From: Pseudomonadota bacterium
GTDB lineage: Bacteria > Pseudomonadota > Alphaproteobacteria > Rhizobiales > Xanthobacteraceae
DNA: 64,000 bases
Direction of reading: 5' to 3'
NCBI GenBank assembly: GCA_023422775.1
Contig: JAFAGM010000069.1
Coordinates: forward strand, 5,951-69,950
Positions 18,487-27,679 of this stretch are shown piece after piece. The position numbers and the translations under genes are program-made. Position 1 is the first letter of the stretch, and every line of letters begins with the position of its first letter. The notes below the pieces were generated by a model. It made no database searches. It was given only the letters and a program-made list of their open reading frames with translations, and was not told the DNA's origin.

Positions 18487-18513
18487 CGATTATACAAATA
18501 TTCGATATAATCG
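18487..18513. promoter_or_regulatory. 27-bp LysR-type operator dyad
   Basis: Perfect inverted repeat CGATTATA (18487-18494) / TATAATCG (18506-18513) around an 11-bp spacer, 17 nt before the LysR ATG and 106 nt before the divergent binding-protein gene. Position and spacing are typical of a LysR autoregulatory site (T-N11-A). Confidence 0.65.
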
Positions 18514-18530
18514 GCCGGAAGGAAGGCCCC

Positions 18531-19436
18531 ATGGATCTGCACCAGCTTCGCTGTTTCGTTGCCGCGGCCGAGGAACTGCATTTCGGCCGCGCGGCGCACC
18601 GGCTCGAAATGATGCCGTCGGCGCTCGGGCGTTACATCCGGTTGCTCGAGGACGATCTCGGTACCCGGCTGATGATGCGGACGACGCGCAATGTGACGCT
18701 GACCGACGATGGCGCCGTTCTGCTCAGGGAAGCCCGGGTCTTGCTGGCGCAGGCGGATAGTCTCGCGGCGAGATTTCACGCCAGCGGCCGGAAGCAGGGG
18801 ACGACCATCCGCGTCGGTGCGATCGACAGCGCGGCCGCCGGACTCCTTCCGGTGCTGCTTCATGATTTTCGCAAGCGGCGGCCAGACGTCACGGTGAAGC
18901 TGACCGAGGACAAGACGATCCGGCTGCTGCCGCGGCTGCTCTCGGGCCGGCTCGACATCGCCCTTGTGCGCCCTCCGGAGAAGCCGGACAAGCGGCTCGA
19001 ATTCCTGTTTCTCCTGCACGAGACGGCGGTGGTCGCCGTCTCCGAACGTCATCCGCTCGCATCGAGAAGGCGCGTCACCGTCGCCGATCTCGTGGAGCAG
19101 CCGCTGATCGTGCCCGAGCGCCGGTCGCGACCGCATAGCCACGACCTCACCATGAAGCTGTTTGCGCAAGCGGGCCTGCACGCGCGCGTCGTCCAGCTTG
19201 CCAACGAAAAGCAGACCATCGTCAATCTCGTCGCCGCCGGGCTTGGCGTCGCCATTGTCCCGCGCTGGACTTCAAGAATGGTTGCGCGGGGCGTCCGATA
19301 CATTCCGCTCGCGGCATCCGACATGAACCGGCTGCCGCTTGCGGCGGCATGGGCCCGCGGCACGCGCGACCCCGTCAGGGACGAAATGCTGGAGATGCTC
19401 AGCGCCTCCCTCACGCGTTATGTGAGGGAAGCATGA
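18531..19436 (+). CDS. LysR-family transcriptional regulator
   Basis: LysR regulator of 301 residues. The N-terminal winged helix (MDLHQLRCFVAAAEELHFGR, LLEDDLGTRLMMRTTRNVTL) is followed by a linker helix and a periplasmic-binding-like effector domain from about residue 90. The ATG at 18531 has GGAAGG upstream. It is divergently transcribed from the TctC-type gene, with a perfect 27-bp dyad between them. It is therefore the likely regulator of the TctC/tartrate-dehydrogenase pair, with the diacid or a metabolite as inducer (inference). Confidence 0.9.
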   Translation: MDLHQLRCFVAAAEELHFGRAAHRLEMMPSALGRYIRLLEDDLGTRLMMRTTRNVTLTDDGAVLLREARVLLAQADSLAARFHASGRKQGTTIRVGAIDSAAAGLLPVLLHDFRKRRPDVTVKLTEDKTIRLLPRLLSGRLDIALVRPPEKPDKRLEFLFLLHETAVVAVSERHPLASRRRVTVADLVEQPLIVPERRSRPHSHDLTMKLFAQAGLHARVVQLANEKQTIVNLVAAGLGVAIVPRWTSRMVARGVRYIPLAASDMNRLPLAAAWARGTRDPVRDEMLEMLSASLTRYVREA

Positions 19437-19599
19437 GTGTTGGTGTTTCAATTACGTATCCGAAATAGGGCGATATGAAGATTCGGCGCCAAAATCGCAC
19501 TCGCCGGACGCCGCTTTTGAAGTATGGATGCCCGTCCAGCCGTGCTATTCGTGGGTTCGCGGGCCGCCCCTTAAGGTCCTGTTTTCCGAGGGTTCCTCG

Positions 19600-20490
19600 T
19601 TGATCGATAAGCTCGAACTTCTGCTGGCGCTGGCGAAGGAGCGGCATTTCGGGAGGGCTGCCGAAGCCTGCGGCGTGACCCAGCCGACCATGTCGACCAG
19701 CCTCAAGCAGCTCGAGGAGATCCTCGGCGTCGTGCTGGTGCAGCGCGGCTCCCGCTTCCAGGGGTTTACGCCCGAAGGCGAGCGTACCCTCGACTGGGCG
19801 CGGCGGATCGTCGGCGACACCCGCGCGATGAAGCAGGAGATCAACAGCCTCAAGGACAAGCTCTCCGGCGAGATCAGGATCGCCGCGATCCCGACCGCGC
19901 TCGGCATGGTGGCGTCGCTGACCACCCCGTTCCGCGCGCGGCATCCCGACGTGCTGTTTCGCATCCGCTCCTGCACCTCGGCCGAGGTGCTGGGGCTTTT
20001 GGAGAATCTCGAGGTCGATGCCGGGCTGACCTATACCGAGAACGAGCCGATCGGGAAGGTTCGCACCATTCCGCTCTATAACGAGAGCTATCGGCTGTTG
20101 ACGGCGCCCGACGCCATGTTCGGCGATCGCGAGCAGGTGACCTGGAGGGAAGTCGGCCAGGTGCCGCTGTGCCTGCTGACCCCGGACATGCAGAACCGGC
20201 GCATCATCGACCGCGCACTGCGTTCGGTCGGCGCGGAAGCGACGCCTTCGCTGACGTCGAACTCGCTGCTGGTGCTCTATACGCATGTCAAGACCGGGCG
20301 CTGGGCCAGCGTGATGCCGGCAAAGCTCGCGGAGACGCTTGGCCTCGCCGACGCCGTCCGCAGCATCCCGATCGTCGATCCCGTCGTCGATTACAGCGTC
20401 GGTCTGGTGATCACGCAGCGCGACCCCATGACGCCCCTGATTGCCGCGCTGGTGCAGGTCGCGCGCGAGGCCGCACCCAGCCTGCAATAG
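19600..20490 (+). CDS. LysR-family transcriptional regulator (CysB/OxyR-like N-terminus)
   Basis: LysR regulator of 296 residues starting at TTG (LIDKLELLLALAKERHFGRA). GAGGG lies 8-12 nt upstream, and the helix-turn-helix (VTQPTMSTSLKQLEEILGV) sits at the expected distance, so the longer frame from 19528 was not used. The effector domain follows from about residue 85 (GEIRIAAIPTALGMVASLT). It ends 7 nt before the convergent sensor-kinase gene. It is unlike the neighbouring LysR. In other organisms a LysR gene sits upstream of fdsG, so this could be the displaced regulator of the fds operon, but nothing here proves it. Confidence 0.88.
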   Translation: MIDKLELLLALAKERHFGRAAEACGVTQPTMSTSLKQLEEILGVVLVQRGSRFQGFTPEGERTLDWARRIVGDTRAMKQEINSLKDKLSGEIRIAAIPTALGMVASLTTPFRARHPDVLFRIRSCTSAEVLGLLENLEVDAGLTYTENEPIGKVRTIPLYNESYRLLTAPDAMFGDREQVTWREVGQVPLCLLTPDMQNRRIIDRALRSVGAEATPSLTSNSLLVLYTHVKTGRWASVMPAKLAETLGLADAVRSIPIVDPVVDYSVGLVITQRDPMTPLIAALVQVAREAAPSLQ

Positions 20491-20497
20491 GCCGCGG

Positions 20498-22798
20498 TCA
20501 GGCGGCTTCGGACAGGTTCGCCTTTTCATCCTGCGGATTGCGCGGCAGCGTGATGCGCACCACGGTGCCGCTGCCGAGCCTCGAGCGCAGCCGCATCGTC
20601 CCGCCATGCAGGCTGGTCAGCGAGCGCGCGATGGCAAGGCCCAGTCCCGAACCCTGATAGGTCTTGGTGAGCTGGCTCTCGACCTGCTCGAACGGCTTGC
20701 CGAGCCGGCGCAGCGAATCGGGCGCGATACCGATGCCGGTATCGGCGATCATCAGGACGATGGAATCCTGCAGCACGTGGCTGCGCACGGTGACGCGGCC
20801 GTCGTCGGGGGTGAACTTCACCGCGTTCGACAGCAGGTTGACGAAGATCTGCTTGACCGCGCGGCGGTCGGCGAGGACGGAGATCGTGCTTCCGATATCG
20901 GCATCCAGCGTCAGGTTCTTGTCCTCGGCGCGCCCGGACACCACGCGCAGCGATTCCGCCAGAAGTTTCGACAGGTCGAGCGGCTCCATGTCGAGCTTCA
21001 TGCGGCCGGCCTCGATCTTCGACATGTCTAGGATGTCGTTGATGACTTCGAGCAGGTATTTTCCTGATGTCAGGATGTCGTGGCAGTATTCCTGGTACTT
21101 GTCGGAGCCGAGCACGCCGAACATGCCGCTGCCCATGATCTCGGAGAAGCCGATGATGGCATTCAGCGGCGTGCGCAGTTCGTGGCTCATGTTGGCGAGG
21201 AATTTCGACTTGGCCTGGTTGGCTTCCTCGGCGCGGTTCTTCTCCTGCGAGTATTTTTCCGCGAGGTCGGCCAGCTCGGCCTGCGAGCGCTTGAGATCGA
21301 GCACGTTGGCACGCAGGCGGCTGTCGTTTTCGATCAGCTTCTGTTCGTGCGCCTTGATCCGCGTGATGTCGGTGCTGACCGAAACGTAGCCGCCGTCCTT
21401 GGTGCGGCGTTCGCTGATGTGGAGCCAGCTGCCGTCGTCGAGCTGGGCTTCGAAGGTGCGCGCGCCCGGGGTCTGCACGCCGGTTTCCTGCAGCCGGGTC
21501 CGGACCTCCGGCATGCTGCCGACTTCGATCACGGTCTCGTAGGACGTGCCGGGCGCCACGGCCGAGTCCGGCAGCTTGTGCAGGCGCTGGAAATGCGAGT
21601 TGCAGAGCACCAGGCGATCTTCGGCGTCCCACAGCACGAAGGCTTCCGGGAGGGTCTCGATCGCGTCCCGCAGCCGCAGGTCGGCCTCCACGGTCTTCTC
21701 GGCAAGGTTCTTCTGCTCGGTGACGTCGACGGCGATGCCGATCAGGTGCAGGCTGCCGTCGGCCGAGGCCTGGTTGAGCTCGCAGCGCACGCGCAGCCAG
21801 ATCCAGTGGCCGCCGGTGTGCTGCATGCGGAAGCTCTGGTCGATGTGGTCGATCTTGCCTTCGATCATCTGGTCGGCGATCGCGAACAGGTCGATGTCGT
21901 CGGATTTCACCAGCGCATTGACCTCGCCGAAGGTGAGGAGGTCGTTGCGGGATTCGAGCCCGAGCAGGGTGAACATCGATTGCGACCAGAAGATGCGGCC
22001 GCGCGACAGGTCCCAGTCCCACAATCCGCAGCGGCCGCGGTTGAGCGCGGTATCGATCCGGCCGCGTACCGCGTCGTTGATGAGGTCGCCCTCGCGGGCG
22101 CGGGTGGACTGCCAGTGGAAGGCGAAGCCGAGGATCAGCACGACGAAGCCCGTGGTCGCCGACAGCGTCACCGACAGCGCGGCATCCGAGCCCCAGAACG
22201 GGTCGTTCTTTTCCTGGACGACGATGACCTGGCCGGGCAGCGACTTGATCAGCCGCGCAATCGCCATGGCGCCGTTGCCGTTCGGAAGCGTGATGTCGTT
22301 GACGACGCCCTGCTGCGCCGGCGCGGCCAGCAATTGCGCCATGCTGATCACGTCGAGCGCACGCTCGCTGTCGCCGGCGCCATCCGGTGCGGGGAGGCGG
22401 CCAAGCACGCGGTAATCGGCGCCGGTGATGATGACGTGCCGGCCGGAGGCGGCAGCCCAGTTCGGAATCATGTCAGGCAGCAGGCTCTGCAGCCGCTCGA
22501 TGTTGGCGCGATCCTGCCGTGAGGATGCGACGCGATCGAGGCGTTCGGCCAGCAGGTCGGTGAGGGCGGAGACGTCGCGCTTCATCGCGGCGCGTTTCTG
22601 CCGGCTCTGGTCGATCACCTGGACGAACGCGCCGAGGCAGATGGTGATCAGGAAGGCGATGATGAGCGTGGGCACGGCGCGGCGAAGCGCCGGCTCTGCA
22701 GTGAGGAGCCGATGATAGGCAGGTTTCGCGATCGACTGCGCCAATCCCTTGATCGAATCGGATTGGACGCACGCGTTCGCCGCGTGCGCACGCGTCAT
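20498..22798 (-). CDS. PAS-domain sensor histidine kinase (PleC/PdhS-like)
   Basis: Membrane kinase of 766 residues. First transmembrane helix (VPTLIIAFLITICLGAFVQV, about 43-62), an extracytoplasmic region of about 150 residues, second helix (ALSVTLSATTGFVVLILGFA). Two PAS domains follow (about 250-370 and 385-490; the second contains LPEAFVLWDAEDRLVLCN), a coiled coil, then HisKA with FLANMSHELRTPLNAIIGFS. The ATPase domain has N box (IFVNLLSNAVKFTPDDG), G1 (IADTGIGIA), F box and G2 (GSGLGLAIAR). The phospho-acceptor region matches PleC/DivJ/PdhS kinases of alphaproteobacteria, which act on DivK/PleD-type receivers. No partner regulator is adjacent, so the output is unknown. Confidence 0.9.
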   Translation of the reverse strand: MTRAHAANACVQSDSIKGLAQSIAKPAYHRLLTAEPALRRAVPTLIIAFLITICLGAFVQVIDQSRQKRAAMKRDVSALTDLLAERLDRVASSRQDRANIERLQSLLPDMIPNWAAASGRHVIITGADYRVLGRLPAPDGAGDSERALDVISMAQLLAAPAQQGVVNDITLPNGNGAMAIARLIKSLPGQVIVVQEKNDPFWGSDAALSVTLSATTGFVVLILGFAFHWQSTRAREGDLINDAVRGRIDTALNRGRCGLWDWDLSRGRIFWSQSMFTLLGLESRNDLLTFGEVNALVKSDDIDLFAIADQMIEGKIDHIDQSFRMQHTGGHWIWLRVRCELNQASADGSLHLIGIAVDVTEQKNLAEKTVEADLRLRDAIETLPEAFVLWDAEDRLVLCNSHFQRLHKLPDSAVAPGTSYETVIEVGSMPEVRTRLQETGVQTPGARTFEAQLDDGSWLHISERRTKDGGYVSVSTDITRIKAHEQKLIENDSRLRANVLDLKRSQAELADLAEKYSQEKNRAEEANQAKSKFLANMSHELRTPLNAIIGFSEIMGSGMFGVLGSDKYQEYCHDILTSGKYLLEVINDILDMSKIEAGRMKLDMEPLDLSKLLAESLRVVSGRAEDKNLTLDADIGSTISVLADRRAVKQIFVNLLSNAVKFTPDDGRVTVRSHVLQDSIVLMIADTGIGIAPDSLRRLGKPFEQVESQLTKTYQGSGLGLAIARSLTSLHGGTMRLRSRLGSGTVVRITLPRNPQDEKANLSEAA

Positions 22799-22989
22799 GC
22801 TTTAGACCCCCGCCGAAGGCTCTTTGCACACAATTTCCGGAAGCACCCCATGTCTTCCGAATCATAGCGATTTGAATCCAGATTTTTGGGGCTGTCGAGA
22901 GTCAACGAATTGTTAACGCGAAATAAATTTTGTCCAACGCGAAATTGATACACCGAAAGCGAGTCCGAAACGGGAACGAAGCAAGGAGA

Positions 22990-24363
22990 TCACATGCGCT
23001 GCGGCTCGGCGTGACTGATGACGCGCTTGATGGTCGGGAACGCGCGACGCAGCGCGCGCTCGATCTCGTCGACTTTCTCATGGACCTTGATGACGCTCAT
23101 CGACGGCGCGGCGCGGCAATGGAAGTTGACGATTTCGCCGGCGTCGGTGTCGCGGACCCGCACGTTGTGGATGTCGTGAATCGCGCCGTCGCCGGCAACG
23201 CGCACAAGCGCGGCCTTGATGGTCTCGACGCGCTCGGGCGCGGCATCAGTGCCGTGCGGCAGTTCCGGCTCCAGCGGCTCGATATGGGTGTCGACCTCGA
23301 CGTCCTCGCCGAAATCCTCGCGGATGCTGTGCTCCAGGTCGTGGGCGATGCCGTGCGCGGCGTTGAGTTCCATGTCGCCGTCGACTTCGAGGTCGATGCT
23401 GACCGTCAGCCTGCCGCCGAGGTCGTGCACGGTGACGTGGTGGACGGCGAGGCCGGAGTTGCGGGCGATCACCATGATGCGTTCGCGCACGCTCTCATTG
23501 TCGCGCACGACCGGCACGGCGGTAAACGTCAGGTCGGCGTCGCCGAGCGCCTCGGTGACGGCCTGCTGCGCGGTCTTCTTGATCGCCTCGACGCGGTCGA
23601 TCGGATAGGTGCGCGGCACCTTTGCGATGGCGTCGATGAAATAGGTCGGCCCGACCATGCGAACGCGCAGGCGCTCGACGTCGACCACCCCGGGCACATT
23701 GCGGATGGCGACCGCGGCCTTCTCCGAAACGCCGTCCGGCGCGCGATCGAGCAACGTCTCGATGGTGGAGCGCCCGAGCCGCAGGCCGAGGACCGATATC
23801 ATCACGGCGACCGCGATGGCGGCGACCGAGTCGCCCCAGGCAAAGCCGAGGCCGGTCAGCACCAGCCCGATGATGACCGCGATCGAGCCGAGCACGTCGG
23901 AGGCGAAATGCAGCGCGTCGGCCGCCAGCGCCTGGCTTTGCGTGGCGCGCGCCGTGCGATGCAGCGCCCGCGCGCGCCAGAAGTTGACCGCGATATCGAT
24001 CGCCAGCACCACGAAGGCAATGGCTGACAGCGTCGGCGGCGGGGCGCCCTCGCGCAGGCGGCTCCATGATTCGACCAGGATGCCGCCGGCCAGCACGTAG
24101 AGCAGGGCGATGACGAACAGCGCCGACAGGCTCTCGAACTTGCCGTGGCCGTAATGATGTTCGTCGTCGGCGGGCTGATCGGACACCCGCACCACGAGCC
24201 AGGTGATGATGGTCGCGATCACGTCGACCGAGGAGTGCAGGGCCTCCGAGATCAGCGCGAGAGAGCCGATCGCGATGCCGACCGCGAACTTGGCCGCGGC
24301 CATGCTGGCGCTGGCGAAGATCGAGATTGCGGCGACGTTCGTTTTGACGGAGGTGCTTGTCAT
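22990..24363 (-). CDS. Cation diffusion facilitator (CDF) metal transporter, long C-terminus
   Basis: Inner-membrane divalent-metal/proton antiporter of 457 residues. Metal-site residues are seen in SEALHSSVDVIATI (helix 2) and ADALHFASDVLGS (helix 5), with the loop DEHHYGHGKFE between. Six transmembrane helices span about residues 10-215. The cytoplasmic part (about 240 residues) is roughly twice the usual length and appears to hold tandem dimerisation domains with conserved His (TVHDLGGRLTVSIDLEVDG). The HD-HD metal site points to Zn/Co-type transport. Metal specificity is not certain. Confidence 0.9.
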   Translation of the reverse strand: MTSTSVKTNVAAISIFASASMAAAKFAVGIAIGSLALISEALHSSVDVIATIITWLVVRVSDQPADDEHHYGHGKFESLSALFVIALLYVLAGGILVESWSRLREGAPPPTLSAIAFVVLAIDIAVNFWRARALHRTARATQSQALAADALHFASDVLGSIAVIIGLVLTGLGFAWGDSVAAIAVAVMISVLGLRLGRSTIETLLDRAPDGVSEKAAVAIRNVPGVVDVERLRVRMVGPTYFIDAIAKVPRTYPIDRVEAIKKTAQQAVTEALGDADLTFTAVPVVRDNESVRERIMVIARNSGLAVHHVTVHDLGGRLTVSIDLEVDGDMELNAAHGIAHDLEHSIREDFGEDVEVDTHIEPLEPELPHGTDAAPERVETIKAALVRVAGDGAIHDIHNVRVRDTDAGEIVNFHCRAAPSMSVIKVHEKVDEIERALRRAFPTIKRVISHAEPQRM

Positions 24364-24736
24364 GAGCGGCGGTTTAGCAGGGCGTCGGTCGAGATCAAAG
24401 CGGAGTGGCGGAGGCGCAATCGCAACTCACTTGCAGGAGCAGGTCTGTTGCGAGTTGTTCTGACCTTAAAATGCGGCGCAGCCGTCGTTAAGGCGACGAA
24501 TCGTTGCGAACGAAGCAATCCGCTCGCCACAAAATGGATTGTCATGCCCGCGAATGCGGGTAGTACGCCGCGCTCCATCTTGCTGCACCCGCGGTCTCGT
24601 GTGCAATAGTGCGCAAAAAGAAGCGCACACGAGCATACAGGTACAGTCGGGGCATTCCGGCATTCCCTGCGCGATGGTTTTACGGCTTATGGCGCGCTCT
24701 CCCTGGCGGGGCCGTCTCGCTATAACCCCAATCGCG
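24364..24736. other. Intergenic region with short repeats, no gene seen
   Basis: It contains a fragment of the element TTGCGAACGAAGCAATCC (24502-24519), the sequence GTCATGCCCGCGAATGCGGG (24541-24560, related to 44831-44850), and a 9-bp perfect hairpin CTCGTGTGC (24596-24604) / GCACACGAG (24625-24633). Short ORFs here run across these repeats and show no family. Confidence 0.6.
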
Positions 24737-25453
24737 TCAGCCCGGCGCACGTTCCACGGCGTGCCGTAACCACACCATGCCGCCTTCGAGGGTTTCGCAG
24801 TGTGTCAGGCGCAGCGACTGCCCGGCTCCGGGGCGGTCTCCACCGGGCCCGTCATAATCCATGATGCTCTGACCACCGGCCACGCCATCGACTGCCGGAT
24901 GGATCAAGGTGCTGAACTCATCGATCAATTTGTGCTTGAAGAAGGCGCCGTTGATCTTGCCGCCGCCTTCGAGAAGAAGCGTCTTGACACCAAACAGCGA
25001 GGCGATCTCTTCCATTGCGCGAGGCAGATCATCGCCCCTGGGGCCGGCGAAGACATAAGACACGCCGTCCTCTTTCAATTCCGCGAGGTACCCATCGGAC
25101 ACTTGCTCGCCCAGAACGGCGACCACTTGGTCGCCGCCGACATTGTCCTTGCCATAATGAACGCGGCCCGATGGATCGATGCCGATCGCAAGTTTGCGTC
25201 CGTTGCGCGCTGCAACATGCGCTTCACGCGCAACCGCGCGCGCGTCTCCAGGCGTCCGTTCCGTTCCCTTCGCCATCTCGCTCATCGTCTTGCGGCCGAC
25301 GATCCATCCATCGGCGCCGAACTGATCATGAACGCGTTCATAATGTCCGCGCAGGACATCTCGGGAAATGCCCGTTGCAGGCGAGGTGAAGCGGCTCGGA
25401 TGCAGTCGGCCGTCGATCGACGTGCTCATATGGCAGATGATGTAGGGGCGCAT
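24737..25453 (-). CDS. RibD C-terminal / dihydrofolate-reductase-like oxidoreductase
   Basis: NADPH-dependent pyrimidine-reductase-fold protein of 238 residues. Seen: MRPYIICHMSTSIDGRL at the N-terminus (substrate loop), DGWIVGRKTMSEMA, and the NADPH-binding glycine stretch KTLLLEGGGKINGAFFKHKL near residue 165. It lacks the RibD deaminase domain and is not linked to riboflavin genes, so it is one of the stand-alone YyaP/RibD-C reductases of unknown substrate. Confidence 0.85.
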   Translation of the reverse strand: MRPYIICHMSTSIDGRLHPSRFTSPATGISRDVLRGHYERVHDQFGADGWIVGRKTMSEMAKGTERTPGDARAVAREAHVAARNGRKLAIGIDPSGRVHYGKDNVGGDQVVAVLGEQVSDGYLAELKEDGVSYVFAGPRGDDLPRAMEEIASLFGVKTLLLEGGGKINGAFFKHKLIDEFSTLIHPAVDGVAGGQSIMDYDGPGGDRPGAGQSLRLTHCETLEGGMVWLRHAVERAPG

Positions 25454-25777
25454 GGCCTCTCTCTCCTCGCATCCGCTCGCCCAAATGTGGGTTCACGGCG
25501 CAGTCCCGGTTCTGAGTTGATTTTCGCTTTCGGCGTCACAGCGATAGCGGACACGGAGCAAGGCAGGCAAGGATTTCCGCTTGCGAACCGTCGCTGGCTC
25601 TCGCGGCACACCCGTTGCAAGCTTGATTCGATCACACCCCGGCCTTGCCGAACCGGGAACATTTGGCAACAGGTGAAGTTATCTCGTGCCTTAAATTGTG
25701 TGTGGCCCCAACCGTACTGCGGCGGATATTCTTTGGCTGGGCCGAACGGTGCCCTGTACTGCAAGAGAGGAAAGCCC
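25454..25777. other. Intergenic region without recognised features
   Basis: This 324-nt spacer lies between the divergent RibD-like and PsiF-like genes. Only the ribosome site (AAGAGAGG) of the PsiF gene was recognised. No promoter or repeat was identified. Confidence 0.5.
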
Positions 25778-26026
25778 ATGCTCAGGAAATTGATGTTGGC
25801 TGCGTTCGTTCTGACATTTGCCGGTGGTGCTGCACTCGCGCAGGACGCTTGCGAAACCAAGGCTGTCGGCAAGGACGGCAAACCGCTCGCCGGCGCGGCA
25901 AAGACGTCGTTCATGAAGAAGTGCACGGCCGACGCCTGCGCGACCAAGGCAGTGAGCAGCGACGGCAAGCCGCTTTCGGGAGCAGCAAAAACCAGCTTCA
26001 TGAAGAAGTGCGAAAAGGGCGCATGA
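25778..26026 (+). CDS. PsiF-repeat exported small protein
   Basis: 82-residue exported protein: signal peptide (MLRKLMLAAFVLTFAGGAALAQ) followed by two near-identical PsiF repeats, KAVGKDGKPLAGAAKTSFMK and KAVSSDGKPLSGAAKTSFMK, each ending in Cys with further Cys between (DACETK, DACATK). PsiF in E. coli is phosphate-starvation induced; its function is unknown. AAGAGAGG precedes the ATG. A much longer frame from 24800 is antisense to the RibD-like gene and was discarded. Confidence 0.9.
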   Translation: MLRKLMLAAFVLTFAGGAALAQDACETKAVGKDGKPLAGAAKTSFMKKCTADACATKAVSSDGKPLSGAAKTSFMKKCEKGA

Positions 26027-26460
26027 GCCGCGGGACAGTTCTTCGGATGGTCGCCGCGGCCGGCGCGGGGGCTGAACTCCGGCCGAGTTGGTCGCTGATG
26101 TTCCGGTAGCGGCGAAGGCGGCGGCCGAGCGCTTCTGATGCCGGTACGTTGGCATCGGAACTCCTGACTGTCGCGCCGGCGAAGTGTCCGGGAGTGAACC
26201 AATCATCGCGGCGGAAGCAGCATGGCGGCTCTCCCAAAATGGAGCACGGCCGGAATGTCTTAAGCGATCATTAGGTCATCGCTGCCAAACTGGGCCAATG
26301 AAGGCAATCGTCGCGGCATCGGTATTTTGCATTGTGTTTTCGCTGGCGGACCGGGCGTTGTTCGCCGGCCGGCTGGTCGAATCGGTGCCCGTGTTTGCAA
26401 GAGCCGTCGCCAAGGGCTTTTTCGGCTAAAGCCTTGATCAGCCTCGGGCCGCCTGCAACA
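26027..26460. other. Intergenic region, possible tiny ORF only
   Basis: A GC-rich spacer between PsiF and the NYN gene. The only candidate inside is the 43-residue ORF listed separately; no terminator or repeat was recognised. Confidence 0.5.
26298..26429 (+). CDS. Possible small hydrophobic/exported peptide
   Basis: 43-residue ORF beginning MKAIVAASVFCIVFSLADRA, a hydrophobic stretch resembling a signal or membrane anchor. There is no clear ribosome site and no family match that I recognise. It may be a small exported protein of the kind common in Bradyrhizobium, or chance. Confidence 0.3.
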   Translation: MKAIVAASVFCIVFSLADRALFAGRLVESVPVFARAVAKGFFG

Positions 26461-27036
26461 TCAATCCGATTGCCGCCGGCGAACCAGTGACGGGCCATCC
26501 GGGCGCACGGCAGGCTCCCGGGCAAGCCTCGATCGCAACTCCATGAGGTCCGTGAAGACATCCGCCTGACGGCGCAATTCGTCGGCGATCATCGGCGGCT
26601 GGGTCGATATCGTCGAAATCACCGTAACGCGGACGCCGCGGCGCTGCACGGCCGCGACCAGGGGGCGGAAGGAGCCGTCACCCGAGAACAGAAACATCTG
26701 GTCGATTTGATCGGCAAGCTCCATGGCATCGACCGCAAGTTCGATATCCATGCTTCCCTTGACCTTGCGGCGACCGCCGGCGTCAATGAACTCCTTCACC
26801 GGCTTGGTGACCACGGTGTAGCCGTTGTAGCTCAGCCAGTCGGTCAGCGGACGGAGCGAGGAATACTCCTGATCCTCGGGGACTGCGGTGTAGTAGAACG
26901 CGCGCAGCAAGGTGCCGTGGCCTTCAAATTCCGCAAGAAGGCGCTTGTAGTCGATGTCGAAGCCGAGCGTCCGCGCGGTTGCGTGCAGGTTGGCGCCATC
27001 GATGAAGAGCGCGATGTGATTGGATCGGACCGACAT
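26461..27036 (-). CDS. NYN-domain (LabA/DUF88-like) protein
   Basis: PIN-like nuclease-fold protein of 191 residues. The acidic active-site set is visible: ALFIDGANLHATAR at the N-terminus, KGSMDIELAVDAMELAD near residue 100 and MFLFSGDGSFRPLVAAV near 125. NYN/LabA proteins are predicted RNases; alphaproteobacterial members are usually single genes of unknown target. The ATG at 27036 places the DGAN motif at the usual N-terminal distance; a TTG at 27063 would add nine residues. Neither has a good ribosome site. Confidence 0.88.
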   Translation of the reverse strand: MSVRSNHIALFIDGANLHATARTLGFDIDYKRLLAEFEGHGTLLRAFYYTAVPEDQEYSSLRPLTDWLSYNGYTVVTKPVKEFIDAGGRRKVKGSMDIELAVDAMELADQIDQMFLFSGDGSFRPLVAAVQRRGVRVTVISTISTQPPMIADELRRQADVFTDLMELRSRLAREPAVRPDGPSLVRRRQSD

Positions 27037-27311
27037 TGATTTTGACCAGCGCCTTGTTGCCAACCGAAGCGAGTTCTCGTCTCAAGCTCCGGTTGGATTG
27101 ACCTGAACAGTAAAACCTGGATTGCAACGGCCTTCCACGGGCGACGTAGCGCCAAGTTATATTTCATTACTTTAAGGTTCAATTTGTGTTTTCGCTTTGC
27201 GAAACGGGCTGCATGCCGGCATCGTCGGTTTTAAGCAAATTTTGCTCAAATGCTTGAACCTGCAGGGGCATCTGAAGACATATTACCACCGAGCAGATTG
27301 TAAGGATAGCA

Positions 27312-27560
27312 ATGCCGCATCGATTGCCTGTCTTCGAAGCCCTGGTGGAAAAGCGTGGCCGCGCGTGGCGATGGAGCGTCTGCACGGCCGAAGGGCAGGT
27401 CGTCATGCAGGGCACGGAAAGCCGCCGGGCCTCGGCCAGGTACCAGGCCAACAGGGCGCTTTTCCAGATGCTGCTGTGCGCACCCTATGCGTACGTTCAT
27501 CGGCGCAACGGCCTCCGCAAGGCGCGCAGCCAGTCCGGCCACTCACGTTCCAGCACCTGA
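27312..27560 (+). CDS. Conserved small hypothetical protein (WRWSVC motif)
   Basis: 82-residue basic protein with RGRAWRWSVCTAEGQVVMQG followed by SRRASARYQANRALFQMLL. This layout (a short beta meander, then an Ala/Arg helix) resembles small bradyrhizobial hypotheticals. AAGGA lies 7-11 nt before the ATG, supporting translation. No function is known to me. Alternative frames across the same bases look like shadows. Confidence 0.55.
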   Translation: MPHRLPVFEALVEKRGRAWRWSVCTAEGQVVMQGTESRRASARYQANRALFQMLLCAPYAYVHRRNGLRKARSQSGHSRSST

Positions 27561-27679
27561 TCCCGAGGACAGGGGGCGCGCCTCCAAGGCGTGCAAGTTC
27601 TCCGAGCCCGAGCAATTGAACGGGCTTGAGTAACGCCTGTCCGGCGTCGCATAATCTCCGCCGGTCCGGGGAAATGCCG

